In this document: positions 44,503 through 52,804 of the stretch, piece by piece | Layout: each line of letters opens with the position of its first letter | How positions within the stretch are numbered: the first letter of the stretch is position 1 | Assembly (NCBI RefSeq): GCF_900128895.1 | Contig: NZ_FSQW01000002.1 | Coordinates: 1,054,001-1,118,000 of the forward strand | Length of the DNA: 64,000 bases | DNA from: Parasphingorhabdus marina DSM 22363 | Lineage (GTDB): Bacteria > Pseudomonadota > Alphaproteobacteria > Sphingomonadales > Sphingomonadaceae | Reading direction: 5' to 3' | Translations under genes and position numbers: made by a program | The notes under the pieces: model-generated | The model's input: the letters and a program-made list of their open reading frames with translations, nothing else | Told to the model about the DNA's origin: nothing | The model's database searches: none

Positions 44503-45360
44503 ATGACAACGCCCGATAACTCTCCCATATGGCTTGAAGTATCCCTGAATGGCGGCTCGGGTCAGAAGCATCAGCCCAATATCCCGGTGCGACCCGAAGA
44601 CATTGTCGAGGAAGCCCTGGCCTGCGTCGCGGCAGGTGCTGCGATTGTGCATCTGCATGCCTATGACCAGAACGGACGCCCGGTCGAGGACACCGATATC
44701 TACAGCCGGATCATCGAGGGTATTCGCGCAAGCTGCGATGCGATCATATATCCGACGCTGGCACTGGCTGGCGATGCCGAAAGCCGGTTTGCTCCGATCC
44801 GGGAGCTGGCAGCTCGAGGCTTGCTGGAAATGGGTGTCATCGATCCCGGCAGCGTCAACATTACCCATGAATCGCAGATCGCAGGTGATCGCAACGGTCT
44901 CGTCTATGCCAATCCCGACGGGCATATTCGCGAGGGGCTTCGTCTGGCGGAACAGGATGGCTGGCGCCCGGCCTTTGCAATTTACGAACCGGGTTTTGCC
45001 CGGCTGGGTTCCGCCTGGGCAGATCGGTTTGCAGGACTGAAAAAGCCGGTTTACCGTCTGATGTTCTCTGATCGCCTGCTGTTCGGACTCAAGCCTGACC
45101 GCGCCAATCTGGAATTTTATGCCCGGCACCTGGCGGAAACGGCTCCCGGCATGCCGTGGATGATCTCCGGACTGGATGCGGATATCGATGACATTGTCGA
45201 ACCTGCCCTCGCCATGGGCGGCCATGTCCGGACAGGTCTGGAGGATGCGCCGCTGGGGTCCGCTGACACCAATGTGCAACTGGTGGAACGCATGATGCGG
45301 AAGATCGAACAGTCGGAGCGTCCGCTCGCCACGCCTGACGAAATCCGCCAGCACAGCTGA
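44503..45360 (+). CDS. Beta-keto acid cleavage enzyme (BKACE, DUF849)
   Basis: A 285-residue TIM-barrel enzyme of the BKACE family, which condenses a beta-keto acid with acetyl-CoA to give acetoacetate and a new CoA ester. The metal site is visible as AAIVHLHAYDQNGRP (first His pair), with PNIPVRPEDIVEEA at the start and GHVRTGLEDAP near the end, all family marks. The ATG at 44503 follows a possible TTG. It stands alone; substrate specificity across this family is wide, so the true substrate is not visible. Confidence 0.88.
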   Translation: MTTPDNSPIWLEVSLNGGSGQKHQPNIPVRPEDIVEEALACVAAGAAIVHLHAYDQNGRPVEDTDIYSRIIEGIRASCDAIIYPTLALAGDAESRFAPIRELAARGLLEMGVIDPGSVNITHESQIAGDRNGLVYANPDGHIREGLRLAEQDGWRPAFAIYEPGFARLGSAWADRFAGLKKPVYRLMFSDRLLFGLKPDRANLEFYARHLAETAPGMPWMISGLDADIDDIVEPALAMGGHVRTGLEDAPLGSADTNVQLVERMMRKIEQSERPLATPDEIRQHS

Positions 45361-45385
45361 TCACGGAGGTCCGGCGGGCGCCTGA

Positions 45386-46087
45386 TCAGACGTTCAAATC
45401 ATATTTTTCCGGCATCACCTTGCCGAGAATTTTTTCACACGCGCCGAGATTTGCCCGGAAGGCCGCATGCGCCTTCATGCGGTTCAGCAGGTTGACAAGC
45501 GCCGGCCATTTTTCTGCATCCGGTGGTCCCACAAGCATGTCGGTCTGCATCATCTGACAGGCCACTGCGATATCGGCAATCGTCAGCCGGTCTCCGATGA
45601 ACCACTCGCCGCCATCCAGCTGGCCTTCGAGATAATCAAACAGTGGCGGCAGGTCTTCGATCCACGTTTTGCGAGCGGTTGCAAGATCGGGTTCCTTTCC
45701 CGAAAACAACGCAAATGCGATTGGGCGGAACAGTCCCAGTCCGCCGGCCCGCGCCATCGCCGTGTCGGCAAATTCCTCAATCCACAGGGCCCGCCCGTAC
45801 CGGAACGGGTCGGACGGATAGAGGGCCGGCTTGGCATATTTCTTTTCCAGATAGGCACACATGGCCGAAGAGTCCGGGATCGTACCCATGGACCCGTCCC
45901 CGGCAATGTCGGTGTCGCGAAGTGTCGGAATACTGCCCAGCGGGTTCAGCTCATTATACCAGTCAGGCAGGTTGCCCAGATTGACGGCCTTTGTCTCATA
46001 TTCGAGCTCCTTGACACCCATGACGGCCTCCACCTTGCGCTGGAAGGGAGACAGGGGTGAACCGTAGATGATGAGATTTGCCGCCAT
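45386..46087 (-). CDS. Glutathione S-transferase family protein
   Basis: A 233-residue GST: a thioredoxin-like N-terminus with LIIYGSPLSPFQRKVEAVMGV (catalytic Ser-type region), the cis-Pro segment LGSIPTLRDTD, DSSAMCAYLEKKY, and a C-terminal helical domain with IGDRLTIADIAVACQMM, the usual GST signature. Unlike the 6047 GST it is monocistronic. Substrate unknown. Confidence 0.9.
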   Translation of the reverse strand: MAANLIIYGSPLSPFQRKVEAVMGVKELEYETKAVNLGNLPDWYNELNPLGSIPTLRDTDIAGDGSMGTIPDSSAMCAYLEKKYAKPALYPSDPFRYGRALWIEEFADTAMARAGGLGLFRPIAFALFSGKEPDLATARKTWIEDLPPLFDYLEGQLDGGEWFIGDRLTIADIAVACQMMQTDMLVGPPDAEKWPALVNLLNRMKAHAAFRANLGACEKILGKVMPEKYDLNV

Positions 46088-46205
46088 GGAAATTGTTGCT
46101 CCGGTTTGTTGAAAGGAGTTGGGAAGGACCCGGCATAGGCTCTAACCCGCAGATGGATCAAGTCGCAGTGGCGGATATCAGCGCTTCAGTTTCTGTTGAG
46201 CCTGA

Positions 46206-47384
46206 TCAGTCGTGGAGGATTGTGACCTTGTCGGCGGCAGATTTCGCAAGCGCCCGGGCGTCATCGGTGTTTTCGCCGGTCGCCAGTGCAACCCCCATGC
46301 GGCGATACGTTCGTGTGACCGGTTTCCCGAACAGCCGGACATCCACTTCCGCGCCTTCTTTGCCGAGTGCGAGTGCCTCAGCCGTGCCGGCAAAACGAAA
46401 CTCCGAACTGTCACGATCGGCAAGAATGACAGCACTGGCGCTGGCCGGAGCCGTCAGCCCGATATGCGGAACAGGAAGTCCCATGATGGCGCGGGCATGC
46501 AGATCAAACTCGCTCAGGTTCTGACCGATCAGCGTAACCATTCCGGTATCATGTGGCCGGGGACTGAGTTCAGAGAAGATCACATCCCCTTGTTTCGTCA
46601 CGAAAAATTCCACCCCGAACAGCCCGTATCCGCCAAGATTGTCGACCACTTTGCGCGCCATGTTCTGTGCGTCTGCCAGGGACTGCTCCTGCATCTCGGC
46701 GGGTTGCCAGCTTTCCTGATAGTCTCCGCGTTCCTGACGGTGGCCAATGGGTGGACAGAAAAGAACGCCTTCCCGAGTCCGGATTGTCAGCAAGGTGATC
46801 TCGTAGGCAAAGTCCACAAACTGCTCGACGATGACGCGCTGGCGATCGCCGCGCATAATGCCAACCGCATGCTTCCAGGCTTCGTCCAGCTTGTCGGCAC
46901 TCTCCACCTTGCTCTGCCCCTTGCCAGACGATGACATGACCGGCTTGATTACCAGGGGAAACCCGATATCCGATGCCGCTTCGCGTACCTCGTGCAGAGT
47001 TTCGGCATAGTGATAGGCAGATGTTGCGAGGCCCAGTTCGAGCGCGGCGACATCGCGAATGGCATCGCGATTCATGGTCAGCTGGGTCGCGCGTGCGGAC
47101 GGCACCACATGCACCCCTTCCGCTTCCATCTCTGCGAGGATCTCCGTCCGGATCGCTTCGATTTCCGGAACGACATAATCCGGCTGGTGTGTTGTGATCA
47201 CTTCGCGCAAACGGTCTCCGTCGAGCATTGAGAAGGTTTCGGATGCGTCCGCAACCTGCATTGCCGGTGCATTTTCATAGGAATCGCAGGCAATGACAAA
47301 AGCGCCCAGGCGCTTGGCGGAAATCACAAATTCGCGGCCAAGTTCGCCGGAGCCAAGCAGAAGTATCTTGCATGGAAAAGTCAT
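46206..47384 (-). CDS. purT: Formate-dependent phosphoribosylglycinamide formyltransferase
   Basis: A 392-residue ATP-grasp enzyme (GART2) that formylates GAR with formate and ATP in purine synthesis, replacing folate-dependent PurN. ILLLGSGELGREFVISAKRLG opens it; KPVMSSSGKGQSKV is the ATP-grasp loop, and VEFFVTKQGDVIFSELSPRPHDTGMVTL holds the metal ligands. Its presence means formate can feed purines, which would complement the glycine cleavage system's C1 supply. Confidence 0.95.
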   Translation of the reverse strand: MTFPCKILLLGSGELGREFVISAKRLGAFVIACDSYENAPAMQVADASETFSMLDGDRLREVITTHQPDYVVPEIEAIRTEILAEMEAEGVHVVPSARATQLTMNRDAIRDVAALELGLATSAYHYAETLHEVREAASDIGFPLVIKPVMSSSGKGQSKVESADKLDEAWKHAVGIMRGDRQRVIVEQFVDFAYEITLLTIRTREGVLFCPPIGHRQERGDYQESWQPAEMQEQSLADAQNMARKVVDNLGGYGLFGVEFFVTKQGDVIFSELSPRPHDTGMVTLIGQNLSEFDLHARAIMGLPVPHIGLTAPASASAVILADRDSSEFRFAGTAEALALGKEGAEVDVRLFGKPVTRTYRRMGVALATGENTDDARALAKSAADKVTILHD

Positions 47385-47455
47385 CCAGCGACCCTATCGG
47401 GCGAAAAGGGATTCGTCACCCCGAAGCTGGCGTGGATCCGGCTGCCCGGTGCTGG

Positions 47456-47920
47456 TCAGGCCCCCTCGCCCGCCATCATCTCGGCCATGCGCCGGTTGAG
47501 TTCCTCGGGACTCACATCCTCGATATGCGTCGACAATGTCCATTCGTGGCCAAAGGGATCCTTCACCCAGCCGGAACGATCCCCGAAAAACTGGTCCTCG
47601 ACCGGACGGACCGCCGTCGCACCTGCGGCGACGGCCTGATCAAAAGCGGCATCGCTGTTCTCGACGTAGATCATCAGGCTGCAGGTGCCCCCGCCCCGCT
47701 TGTTGGGGCCCAGCTTGTCCATGTCGGGAAACTCGTCGGCCAGCATGATGTGGCTGTCACCTATGAGGAGGTCGGCATGGCCGATCTTGTCCCCCATCGG
47801 CATGCGCATCACTTCCTCCGCGCCAAATGCTGCCTTGTAAAAATCAATCGCCGCGGCCGCGTCATCCACTATGAGATAGGGTGTGACACTGTGATATCCG
47901 TCTTCTTTCCAATCCGCCAT
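47456..47920 (-). CDS. VOC-superfamily (PhnB-like) protein
   Basis: A 154-residue protein with two betaalphabetabetabeta units: YHSVTPYLIVDDAAAAIDFYKAAFGAEEV, then GDSHIMLADEFP, then TCSLMIYVENSDAAFDQAVAAGATAVRPVEDQFFGDRSGWVKDPFGHEW. This is the PhnB/3-demethylubiquinone-methyltransferase-like pattern of VOC proteins. The ATG at 47920 has a GGAGG site; an earlier in-frame start is not needed. Function unknown. Confidence 0.87.
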   Translation of the reverse strand: MADWKEDGYHSVTPYLIVDDAAAAIDFYKAAFGAEEVMRMPMGDKIGHADLLIGDSHIMLADEFPDMDKLGPNKRGGGTCSLMIYVENSDAAFDQAVAAGATAVRPVEDQFFGDRSGWVKDPFGHEWTLSTHIEDVSPEELNRRMAEMMAGEGA

Positions 47921-47998
47921 GTTCGGCCTCCTCAGTGATATTGTTGCAACAATGAGTAGCAAAAATCAGGTCGCAAGGCGACCGCGCCGGATTAACGT

Positions 47999-48015
47999 TT
48001 GATATATTATAACAT
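47999..48015. promoter_or_regulatory. Zur-box-like palindrome in front of the zinc receptor
   Basis: TTGATATATTATAACAT matches the alphaproteobacterial Zur palindrome ATGTTATAWTATAACAT at 15 of 17 positions, including the whole TATAACAT half. It lies 49 bases before the receptor start. Zur with zinc would repress the receptor when zinc is plentiful. The match is seen; binding is inferred. Confidence 0.7.
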
Positions 48016-48063
48016 ATCTCTTATCTGGCACTGCATATTTCCAGTGTAAAAGGTAATCTTCCC

Positions 48064-50196
48064 ATGCGTGTTTCAAGGCTTCTGACCAGTACGGCTCTTG
48101 TCCTCACCCCCCTCTCCCCTGCCCTCGCACAATCAGCGCAGGAAGAAGCTGGCGGCGATGATTTTCACAATCGTGAAGCGATTGTTGTCACCGCTCCCTA
48201 TCTTGATCAGCTCGACATTCTGGCCGGCACTTCCGCGCTGTCCGGAGAAGATCTGGCCGAAGACCTGCGGGGCCAGATTGGCGACTCGCTGACCAAATTG
48301 CCGGGCGTCTCCTCAACCAGTTTCGCGCCAGGTTCGTCCCGCCCCGTATTGCGCGGATTTCAGGGCCCGCGCGTCCGGGTCCTGACCGATGGCATTGGGA
48401 CACTGGACGCTTCAAACACCTCTGTTGACCATGCCGTGACCATTGATCCCCTGACTGCGCAGCGCGTCGAAGTGCTGCGCGGTCCGGCCGTGCTGCTCTT
48501 TGGCGGGGACGCCATCGGCGGCGCGGTCAATGTTATTGACAAGCGGATTCCACGCGATGTGCCGGAAGAGCCTGTCCATATCGATGCGCTTGGCGGTTTC
48601 GGCAGCGCTGCTGATGACTGGAGCATTGCCGGTTCCGTGGATGTCCCCCTGACCAGCAAGCTGGTATTGCATGTCGATGGCAGCTTCCGCGACACCGATG
48701 ATGTCCGCATTCCCGGTTTTGCCGTTGCACCGGAATTGCGTGCAGAACTTCTGGAAGAAGCCGCCGAAGAAGAAGCGGAAGGTGAGCTGGAAGAAGCGGA
48801 AGAATTCCGGGAGGCCGCCAATCAGCGTGGCCGCGTGGAAAACACTGCAACCCGGACCTGGACTGCTGGAGCAGGACTGGCCTTCATTGACGAAGGCGGA
48901 AATCTGGGTTTCTCGGTCAGCTACTATGACAGCGACTATGGTGTACCCGGACGCCCGGGAGCCGGACATCATCACGGTGAGGAAGATGGTGATGATGACG
49001 GCGGCGAAGAAGAGGAAGAGGAAGGTCCGGTCACCATCGGAATGGAACAGTTCCGGGCGGATCTGCGCGGCGGTGTCAATTTTGACGGCTTTTTCGAATC
49101 GCTGAATCTTCGGGCCGGTTACTCAAATTATGAACATACCGAGTTTGAAGGCGATGAAATCGGAACTTTGTTCATGGTCGAAGGCATCGAGGCCCGCGCC
49201 GAACTGGTGCAGCGCGAACGCAACGGCTGGCGCGGCGTGATCGGCACGCAATTTCTGACCCGGGATTTCAATGCGATTGGGGCAGAAGCCTTCGTTCCGC
49301 AGAATGACATCGAGTCCTGGGCTCTGTTTACGGTCCAGGAAATTGATCTCGGTGACTATGAAGTGGAAGGCGCCCTGCGTTTTGAAACAACGGACATCAC
49401 TGCAAACTCTGTCAATTTCGACCGCAGTTTTGACGCTTTTTCAGCGGCATTGGGCTTCGCCTATTCTCCGGGTGACGAAGCGCTTCGTATCGGCGCCAAT
49501 CTCAGCCGGTCCGAACGCGCACCGGCGGCGGAAGAGCTGCTGTCCAATGGTCCGCATATTGCCACCCAGGCCTTTGAAATCGGCAATCCGAATTTCACGA
49601 CCGAAAAAAGCTGGGGCGGCGAACTCTATGCGCGGTGGGACAGCGACAATGTCAATCTGGGCGTGACTCTCTACGCCAATCTTTTTGACGATTTCATTTT
49701 TGAAACAGAAACCGGAGCAGAAGAGGACGACTTGCCGGTCTTCCAGTTTTTCCAGCAGGATGCGACCTATTACGGGATCGAGGCGTCAGCTTCGGCGGTT
49801 GTCGCGAGATCCGGCGGATTTGACTTTGTTGTGGACGGCGTCGCAGACTATGTCCGCGCGAAAATCGACAATGGCGGCGGCCCCGTTCCGCGCATCCCGC
49901 CCTTGCGACTCCTGGGCGGACTTGAGGCACAGAGCGGCAATGTCGATATCCGGGCGGAAGTCGAATGGGTCGATGACCAGGATCGCGTGACCACTTTCGA
50001 AACCGCAACCGATGGCTTCACCATGGTCAACGCCTCGGCGGCATGGCGCCCGTTTGGCCGGGAAGGCGGCGTGACCTTGCTGGCTTCCGCCAATAATATC
50101 TTCGACGTCAATGCGCGTCGTCATGCCTCGTTCACGAAAGACTTTGTACCTCTTGCCGGACGTGATATTCGCGTAAGTGCAAAGTTCAGTTTCTGA
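48064..50196 (+). CDS. znuD: TonB-dependent receptor, probable zinc receptor (ZnuD-like)
   Basis: A 710-residue outer-membrane receptor. A signal peptide (MRVSRLLTSTALVLTPLSPALAQ) is followed by a TonB box (EAIVVTA, about 38-44), a plug with VEVLRGPAVLLFGGDAIGGAVNVID, and a barrel ending AGRDIRVSAKFSF. One predicted extracellular loop carries GAGHHHGEEDGDDDGGEEEEEEG (about residue 300), and an earlier acidic loop runs EAAEEEAEGELEEAEE; such His/acidic loops and the YGVPG motif mark ZnuD zinc receptors. The Zur-box-like site upstream agrees. Zinc uptake is thus the favoured role, by inference. Confidence 0.85.
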   Translation: MRVSRLLTSTALVLTPLSPALAQSAQEEAGGDDFHNREAIVVTAPYLDQLDILAGTSALSGEDLAEDLRGQIGDSLTKLPGVSSTSFAPGSSRPVLRGFQGPRVRVLTDGIGTLDASNTSVDHAVTIDPLTAQRVEVLRGPAVLLFGGDAIGGAVNVIDKRIPRDVPEEPVHIDALGGFGSAADDWSIAGSVDVPLTSKLVLHVDGSFRDTDDVRIPGFAVAPELRAELLEEAAEEEAEGELEEAEEFREAANQRGRVENTATRTWTAGAGLAFIDEGGNLGFSVSYYDSDYGVPGRPGAGHHHGEEDGDDDGGEEEEEEGPVTIGMEQFRADLRGGVNFDGFFESLNLRAGYSNYEHTEFEGDEIGTLFMVEGIEARAELVQRERNGWRGVIGTQFLTRDFNAIGAEAFVPQNDIESWALFTVQEIDLGDYEVEGALRFETTDITANSVNFDRSFDAFSAALGFAYSPGDEALRIGANLSRSERAPAAEELLSNGPHIATQAFEIGNPNFTTEKSWGGELYARWDSDNVNLGVTLYANLFDDFIFETETGAEEDDLPVFQFFQQDATYYGIEASASAVVARSGGFDFVVDGVADYVRAKIDNGGGPVPRIPPLRLLGGLEAQSGNVDIRAEVEWVDDQDRVTTFETATDGFTMVNASAAWRPFGREGGVTLLASANNIFDVNARRHASFTKDFVPLAGRDIRVSAKFSF

Positions 50197-50213
50197 CCGA
50201 ATTGACCAGATCG

Positions 50214-50243
50214 CTGGTTTTCGGTCTGCTGACGGAAAACCAG
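50214..50243 (+). terminator. Hairpin between zinc receptor and first entericidin
   Basis: CTGGTTTTC (50214-50222) and GAAAACCAG (50235-50243) form a perfect 9-base stem with a 12-base loop. It lies just after the receptor stop and its 3' arm overlaps the AGGAG site of the small lipoprotein gene. It could end receptor transcription, or hide the ribosome-binding site of the small gene; no U-run follows, so a pure terminator is uncertain. Confidence 0.45.
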
Positions 50244-50254
50244 GAGTGACCTGC

Positions 50255-50380
50255 ATGCGTAAATTTCTGGCTGCTATCAGCCTGACTTCAGCCTTTCTGC
50301 TCGGAGCCTGCAACACCGTGCAAGGCGTCGGCGAGGATATCCAGTCTGTCGGCCGGGCCGGTGAACGCGCGATCGACTGA
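50255..50380 (+). CDS. Entericidin-type small lipoprotein (first copy)
   Basis: A 41-residue lipoprotein precursor. The signal peptide (MRKFLAAISLTSAFLLGA) ends in a lipobox LLGAC; the 23-residue mature peptide CNTVQGVGEDIQSVG... has the entericidin pattern CNTxxGxGxDIxxxG. Entericidins are small membrane lipoproteins; enteric EcnB promotes lysis and EcnA counters it, though roles in alphaproteobacteria are unclear. AGGAG precedes the ATG. A near-twin follows 83 bases downstream. The same frame opens earlier at 50177 but inside the receptor end. Confidence 0.85.
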   Translation: MRKFLAAISLTSAFLLGACNTVQGVGEDIQSVGRAGERAID

Positions 50381-50403
50381 CGCTTCGCGTAGCAACCCGA
50401 GGG

Positions 50404-50429
50404 CGTTCCGTGCGTTGAAGCACGAAACG
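50404..50429 (+). other. Hairpin between the two entericidin genes
   Basis: CGTTCCGTGC and GCACGAAACG form a 10-base stem with one mismatch and a GTTGAA loop. It lies in the 83-base gap between the two small lipoprotein genes, ahead of the second gene's GAGGAG site. It may separate the two transcripts or set their relative output. Confidence 0.4.
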
Positions 50430-50463
50430 AACTGACAGAGACAAAAGATCGAGGAGACTATAC

Positions 50464-50589
50464 ATGCGCAAGCTATTTGCGTCGCTGCTGATTTCATCAA
50501 CACTGGTCCTGGCCGGTTGCAACACCGTGCAAGGGGTCGGACAGGATATTGAATCTGTCGGCAAAGCCGGCGAAGAGGTCATCAACTAG
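50464..50589 (+). CDS. Entericidin-type small lipoprotein (second copy)
   Basis: A second 41-residue lipoprotein precursor: signal peptide MRKLFASLLISSTLVLAG with lipobox LAGC and mature peptide CNTVQGVGQDIESVG.... The mature peptide shares 17 of 23 residues with the first copy (E/Q, Q/E, R/K, R/E, A/V and D/N differ), so the pair arose by tandem duplication. GAGGAG precedes the ATG. The gene is far below usual gene-finding length limits and ends just before tatC on the opposite strand. Confidence 0.85.
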   Translation: MRKLFASLLISSTLVLAGCNTVQGVGQDIESVGKAGEEVIN

Positions 50590-50601
50590 AGCCCGGCAGG
50601 C

Positions 50602-51381
50602 TCAGTCCGCCTCTTTGGTTGCGGATTTCCGGCGATCTCCGAACCACATGATCGCCAGAGAAACTTCATAGAGCAGGATCAAGGGGATCCCCAGCATGAG
50701 CTGGGAGACCACGTCGGGCGGTGTCAAGATGGCGGCCAGCGCGAAGGCCGCAACGACCATGTATCGGCGCAAACCCTTTAGCTGCTGGCGCGTGACAAGG
50801 CCTGCCCGGTTAAGAAGCAACAGCAATACCGGCAGCTGGAAGCACACACCAAATGCCAGAATGAACTGCATGACCAGCGAGAGATAGTCTCCCATTGCCG
50901 GGAGAGCTTCCTGTGTCAGCCCGCCCACTTCCCCTTCAAACCCCAGGAAAAAGCGGAACGCCGTCGGCATCACGATATAATAGGCCAGCGCTGCACCAGC
51001 CGTAAAAAGCAATGGAGTGGCGATCAGGAAGGGCAGGAACGCCTTTTTCTCGCTGGCGTAGAGGCCTGGCGCCACGAACGCCCAGAGCTGATTGGAAATG
51101 ATCGGAAAAGCGAGGAAAAAGGCGGCGAACATGGCGACCTTGATCTCGACGAAGAACGCTTCGTAGAGCTTGGTGTAAATCAGCGTGCCTTCACCAGCCG
51201 GAAAGGCATCGGTCAGCGGTACGACCAATATGCCGAAAATCTCGTCGGCGTAGAACAAGCTGAAAACGAATGCGATCACAAGCGCGACCACCGCCCATAA
51301 CAGACGCTGGCGCAACTCGATGAGGTGCTCGATCAGCGGGGCCTTGCTGTCATCAATATCGGGAGCGGCCGGCTTGTTCAT
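50602..51381 (-). CDS. tatC: Sec-independent protein translocase TatC
   Basis: A 259-residue membrane protein with six helices, the receptor for twin-arginine signal peptides. DSKAPLIEHLIELRQRLLWA is the typical N-terminus with the conserved Glu; FLAFPIISNQLWAFVAPGLYASEKKAFLPF and the later FQLPVLLLLLNRAGLV and ALAAILTPPDVVSQLMLGIPLILLYE segments are family marks. It overlaps the tatB stop by ATGA and is the last of tatA-tatB-tatC. Confidence 0.96.
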   Translation of the reverse strand: MNKPAAPDIDDSKAPLIEHLIELRQRLLWAVVALVIAFVFSLFYADEIFGILVVPLTDAFPAGEGTLIYTKLYEAFFVEIKVAMFAAFFLAFPIISNQLWAFVAPGLYASEKKAFLPFLIATPLLFTAGAALAYYIVMPTAFRFFLGFEGEVGGLTQEALPAMGDYLSLVMQFILAFGVCFQLPVLLLLLNRAGLVTRQQLKGLRRYMVVAAFALAAILTPPDVVSQLMLGIPLILLYEVSLAIMWFGDRRKSATKEAD

Positions 51382-51758
51382 GATTTCGCTGCATCATCTG
51401 AATTCGGGTCACCGGAATTGGATGCTGCTGGTTCATCTTCTGGCGGTGCCGTCTCAACTACTGCGGAATCACCATGATCGGGTGCGTCCAGCGCTTCCAT
51501 TTTGGGTTCCTCGTCGGAACCAGCGGGATGCTCGCGCATGATGCGGTCATTTTCCGCGGCCCACTTTTTTTCCATTTCCTGGAGTTCGGCTTCACGGACC
51601 ATCGCATCGAGCCCGGTGCGGAAATTGTTCATCACGCCGCGTGCCTTGCCCATCCATTTGCCGGCGGTTGCCAGCGCACGCGGCAGTTCCTTCGGGCCGA
51701 TAACGACCACTGCCACGATCGCGATGATCGCGATTTCGGAAAATGCCAGATCAAACAT
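51378..51758 (-). CDS. tatB: Sec-independent protein translocase TatB
   Basis: A 126-residue Tat component. One N-terminal helix (FSEIAIIAIVAVVVIGPKELP, with the GPKELP hinge) is followed by an amphipathic helix (RALATAGKWMGKARGVMNNFR) and an acidic tail. TatB forms the receptor complex with TatC. It lies 34 bases after tatA and overlaps tatC by four bases. Confidence 0.95.
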   Translation of the reverse strand: MFDLAFSEIAIIAIVAVVVIGPKELPRALATAGKWMGKARGVMNNFRTGLDAMVREAELQEMEKKWAAENDRIMREHPAGSDEEPKMEALDAPDHGDSAVVETAPPEDEPAASNSGDPNSDDAAKS

Positions 51759-51792
51759 GGGCCTTTGCGGTCCTCTTCACCGGACCACCGGT

Positions 51793-52017
51793 TCAGCCAG
51801 CGGTCTTGTCTTGTGTCGGGCTCTTGTCAGCGGGCACTTCGGCGGGTTTGCTGTCCAGCTTGGCCGTTGGCGTGTCCTCTTCGTCATTAATCCCCTTTTT
51901 GAAGGATTTAATGCCCTTGCCAACGTCGCCCATCATTTCCGAAATCCGGCCGCGACCGAACAGGATCAGCACCAAGGCCGCCACGATTAAAATCTGCCAA
52001 ATACTCGGTTGCATCAC
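51793..52017 (-). CDS. tatA: Sec-independent protein translocase TatA
   Basis: A 74-residue Tat pore component: a short membrane helix ([21 protein letters not shown]) with the FGRGRI hinge, then an amphipathic helix ([18 protein letters not shown]) and an acidic tail. It is the first of the tat genes, 25 bases after scpB. Start may be the first or second Met. Confidence 0.94.
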   Translation of the reverse strand: MMQPSIWQILIVAALVLILFGRGRISEMMGDVGKGIKSFKKGINDEEDTPTAKLDSKPAEVPADKSPTQDKTAG

Positions 52018-52042
52018 AAATCTCCTGATCTCTGCACCCTAC

Positions 52043-52804
52043 TTAGGCGCTTTCGACCGCATTTTCCAGTGAATGCGTGGGATCATCCCCACTTTCTTCA
52101 GCAGGTGTATCAGACGATTCTGCGTCTGAGTCCACTTCACCCTCATCCGTATCTTCCGCGGATTCACCGGCTTCCATTTCCATTTTTTCCAGCGCGAGAT
52201 CGACCGGATCAAGCAAACCGGCTGCTTTCAGATCATCAATCCCCGGCAGATCCTTGCGGCTCTGCAGGCCGAAATGGGTGAGAAACTCGGCTGTTGTTGC
52301 ATAAATCAGCGGTCGCCCCGGCACTTCGCGTCGTCCGGCCGGTCGCACCCAGCCCGCTTCCATCAGGACATCCAGCGTACCCTTGGCCACCTGTACGCCG
52401 CGAATAGCTTCAATTTCGGCCCGGCTGACCGGCTCGTGATAGGCGATAATCGCGAGGGTTTCCATGCCCGCCCGGCTCAGCTTGCGAAGCTCAGCCCGCT
52501 CCCGTCGCAGCAAGTGGGACAGGTCCTGGGCCGTCTGAAAATGCCAGCGGTCACCCGTCCGGATCAGGCTAATGCCCCGCCCGGCATAGTCTTCCTGCAA
52601 CTGTTCAAGCGTAGCGCGAATATCGATGTCCTCGCCAACATACAGTTTGATGTCGGCAATCGTCATCGGCGTTTCCGCTGCAAATAGTGTCGCTTCGACT
52701 GCCCGCAGATTTTCTCCAACCTCAGCGACCGCGCTGTTGCTGTCGTCGATGATCAGGCTCCGGTCTTCATCCATTGCATTTTCCACATCATTGTCCATTT
52801 TCAT
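52043..52804 (-). CDS. scpB: Segregation and condensation protein ScpB
   Basis: A 253-residue condensin subunit that joins ScpA and SMC. Two winged-helix units are visible: RAVEATLFAAETPMTIADIKLYVGE and ETLAIIAYHEPVSRAEIEAIRGVQVAKGTLDVLMEAGWVRPAGRREVPGRPLIYATT, which is the ScpB signature. The acidic C-terminus is low complexity. The start overlaps the end of scpA by 17 bases; later in-frame Mets (52798, 52774) could also serve. Confidence 0.93.
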   Translation of the reverse strand: MKMDNDVENAMDEDRSLIIDDSNSAVAEVGENLRAVEATLFAAETPMTIADIKLYVGEDIDIRATLEQLQEDYAGRGISLIRTGDRWHFQTAQDLSHLLRRERAELRKLSRAGMETLAIIAYHEPVSRAEIEAIRGVQVAKGTLDVLMEAGWVRPAGRREVPGRPLIYATTAEFLTHFGLQSRKDLPGIDDLKAAGLLDPVDLALEKMEMEAGESAEDTDEGEVDSDAESSDTPAEESGDDPTHSLENAVESA

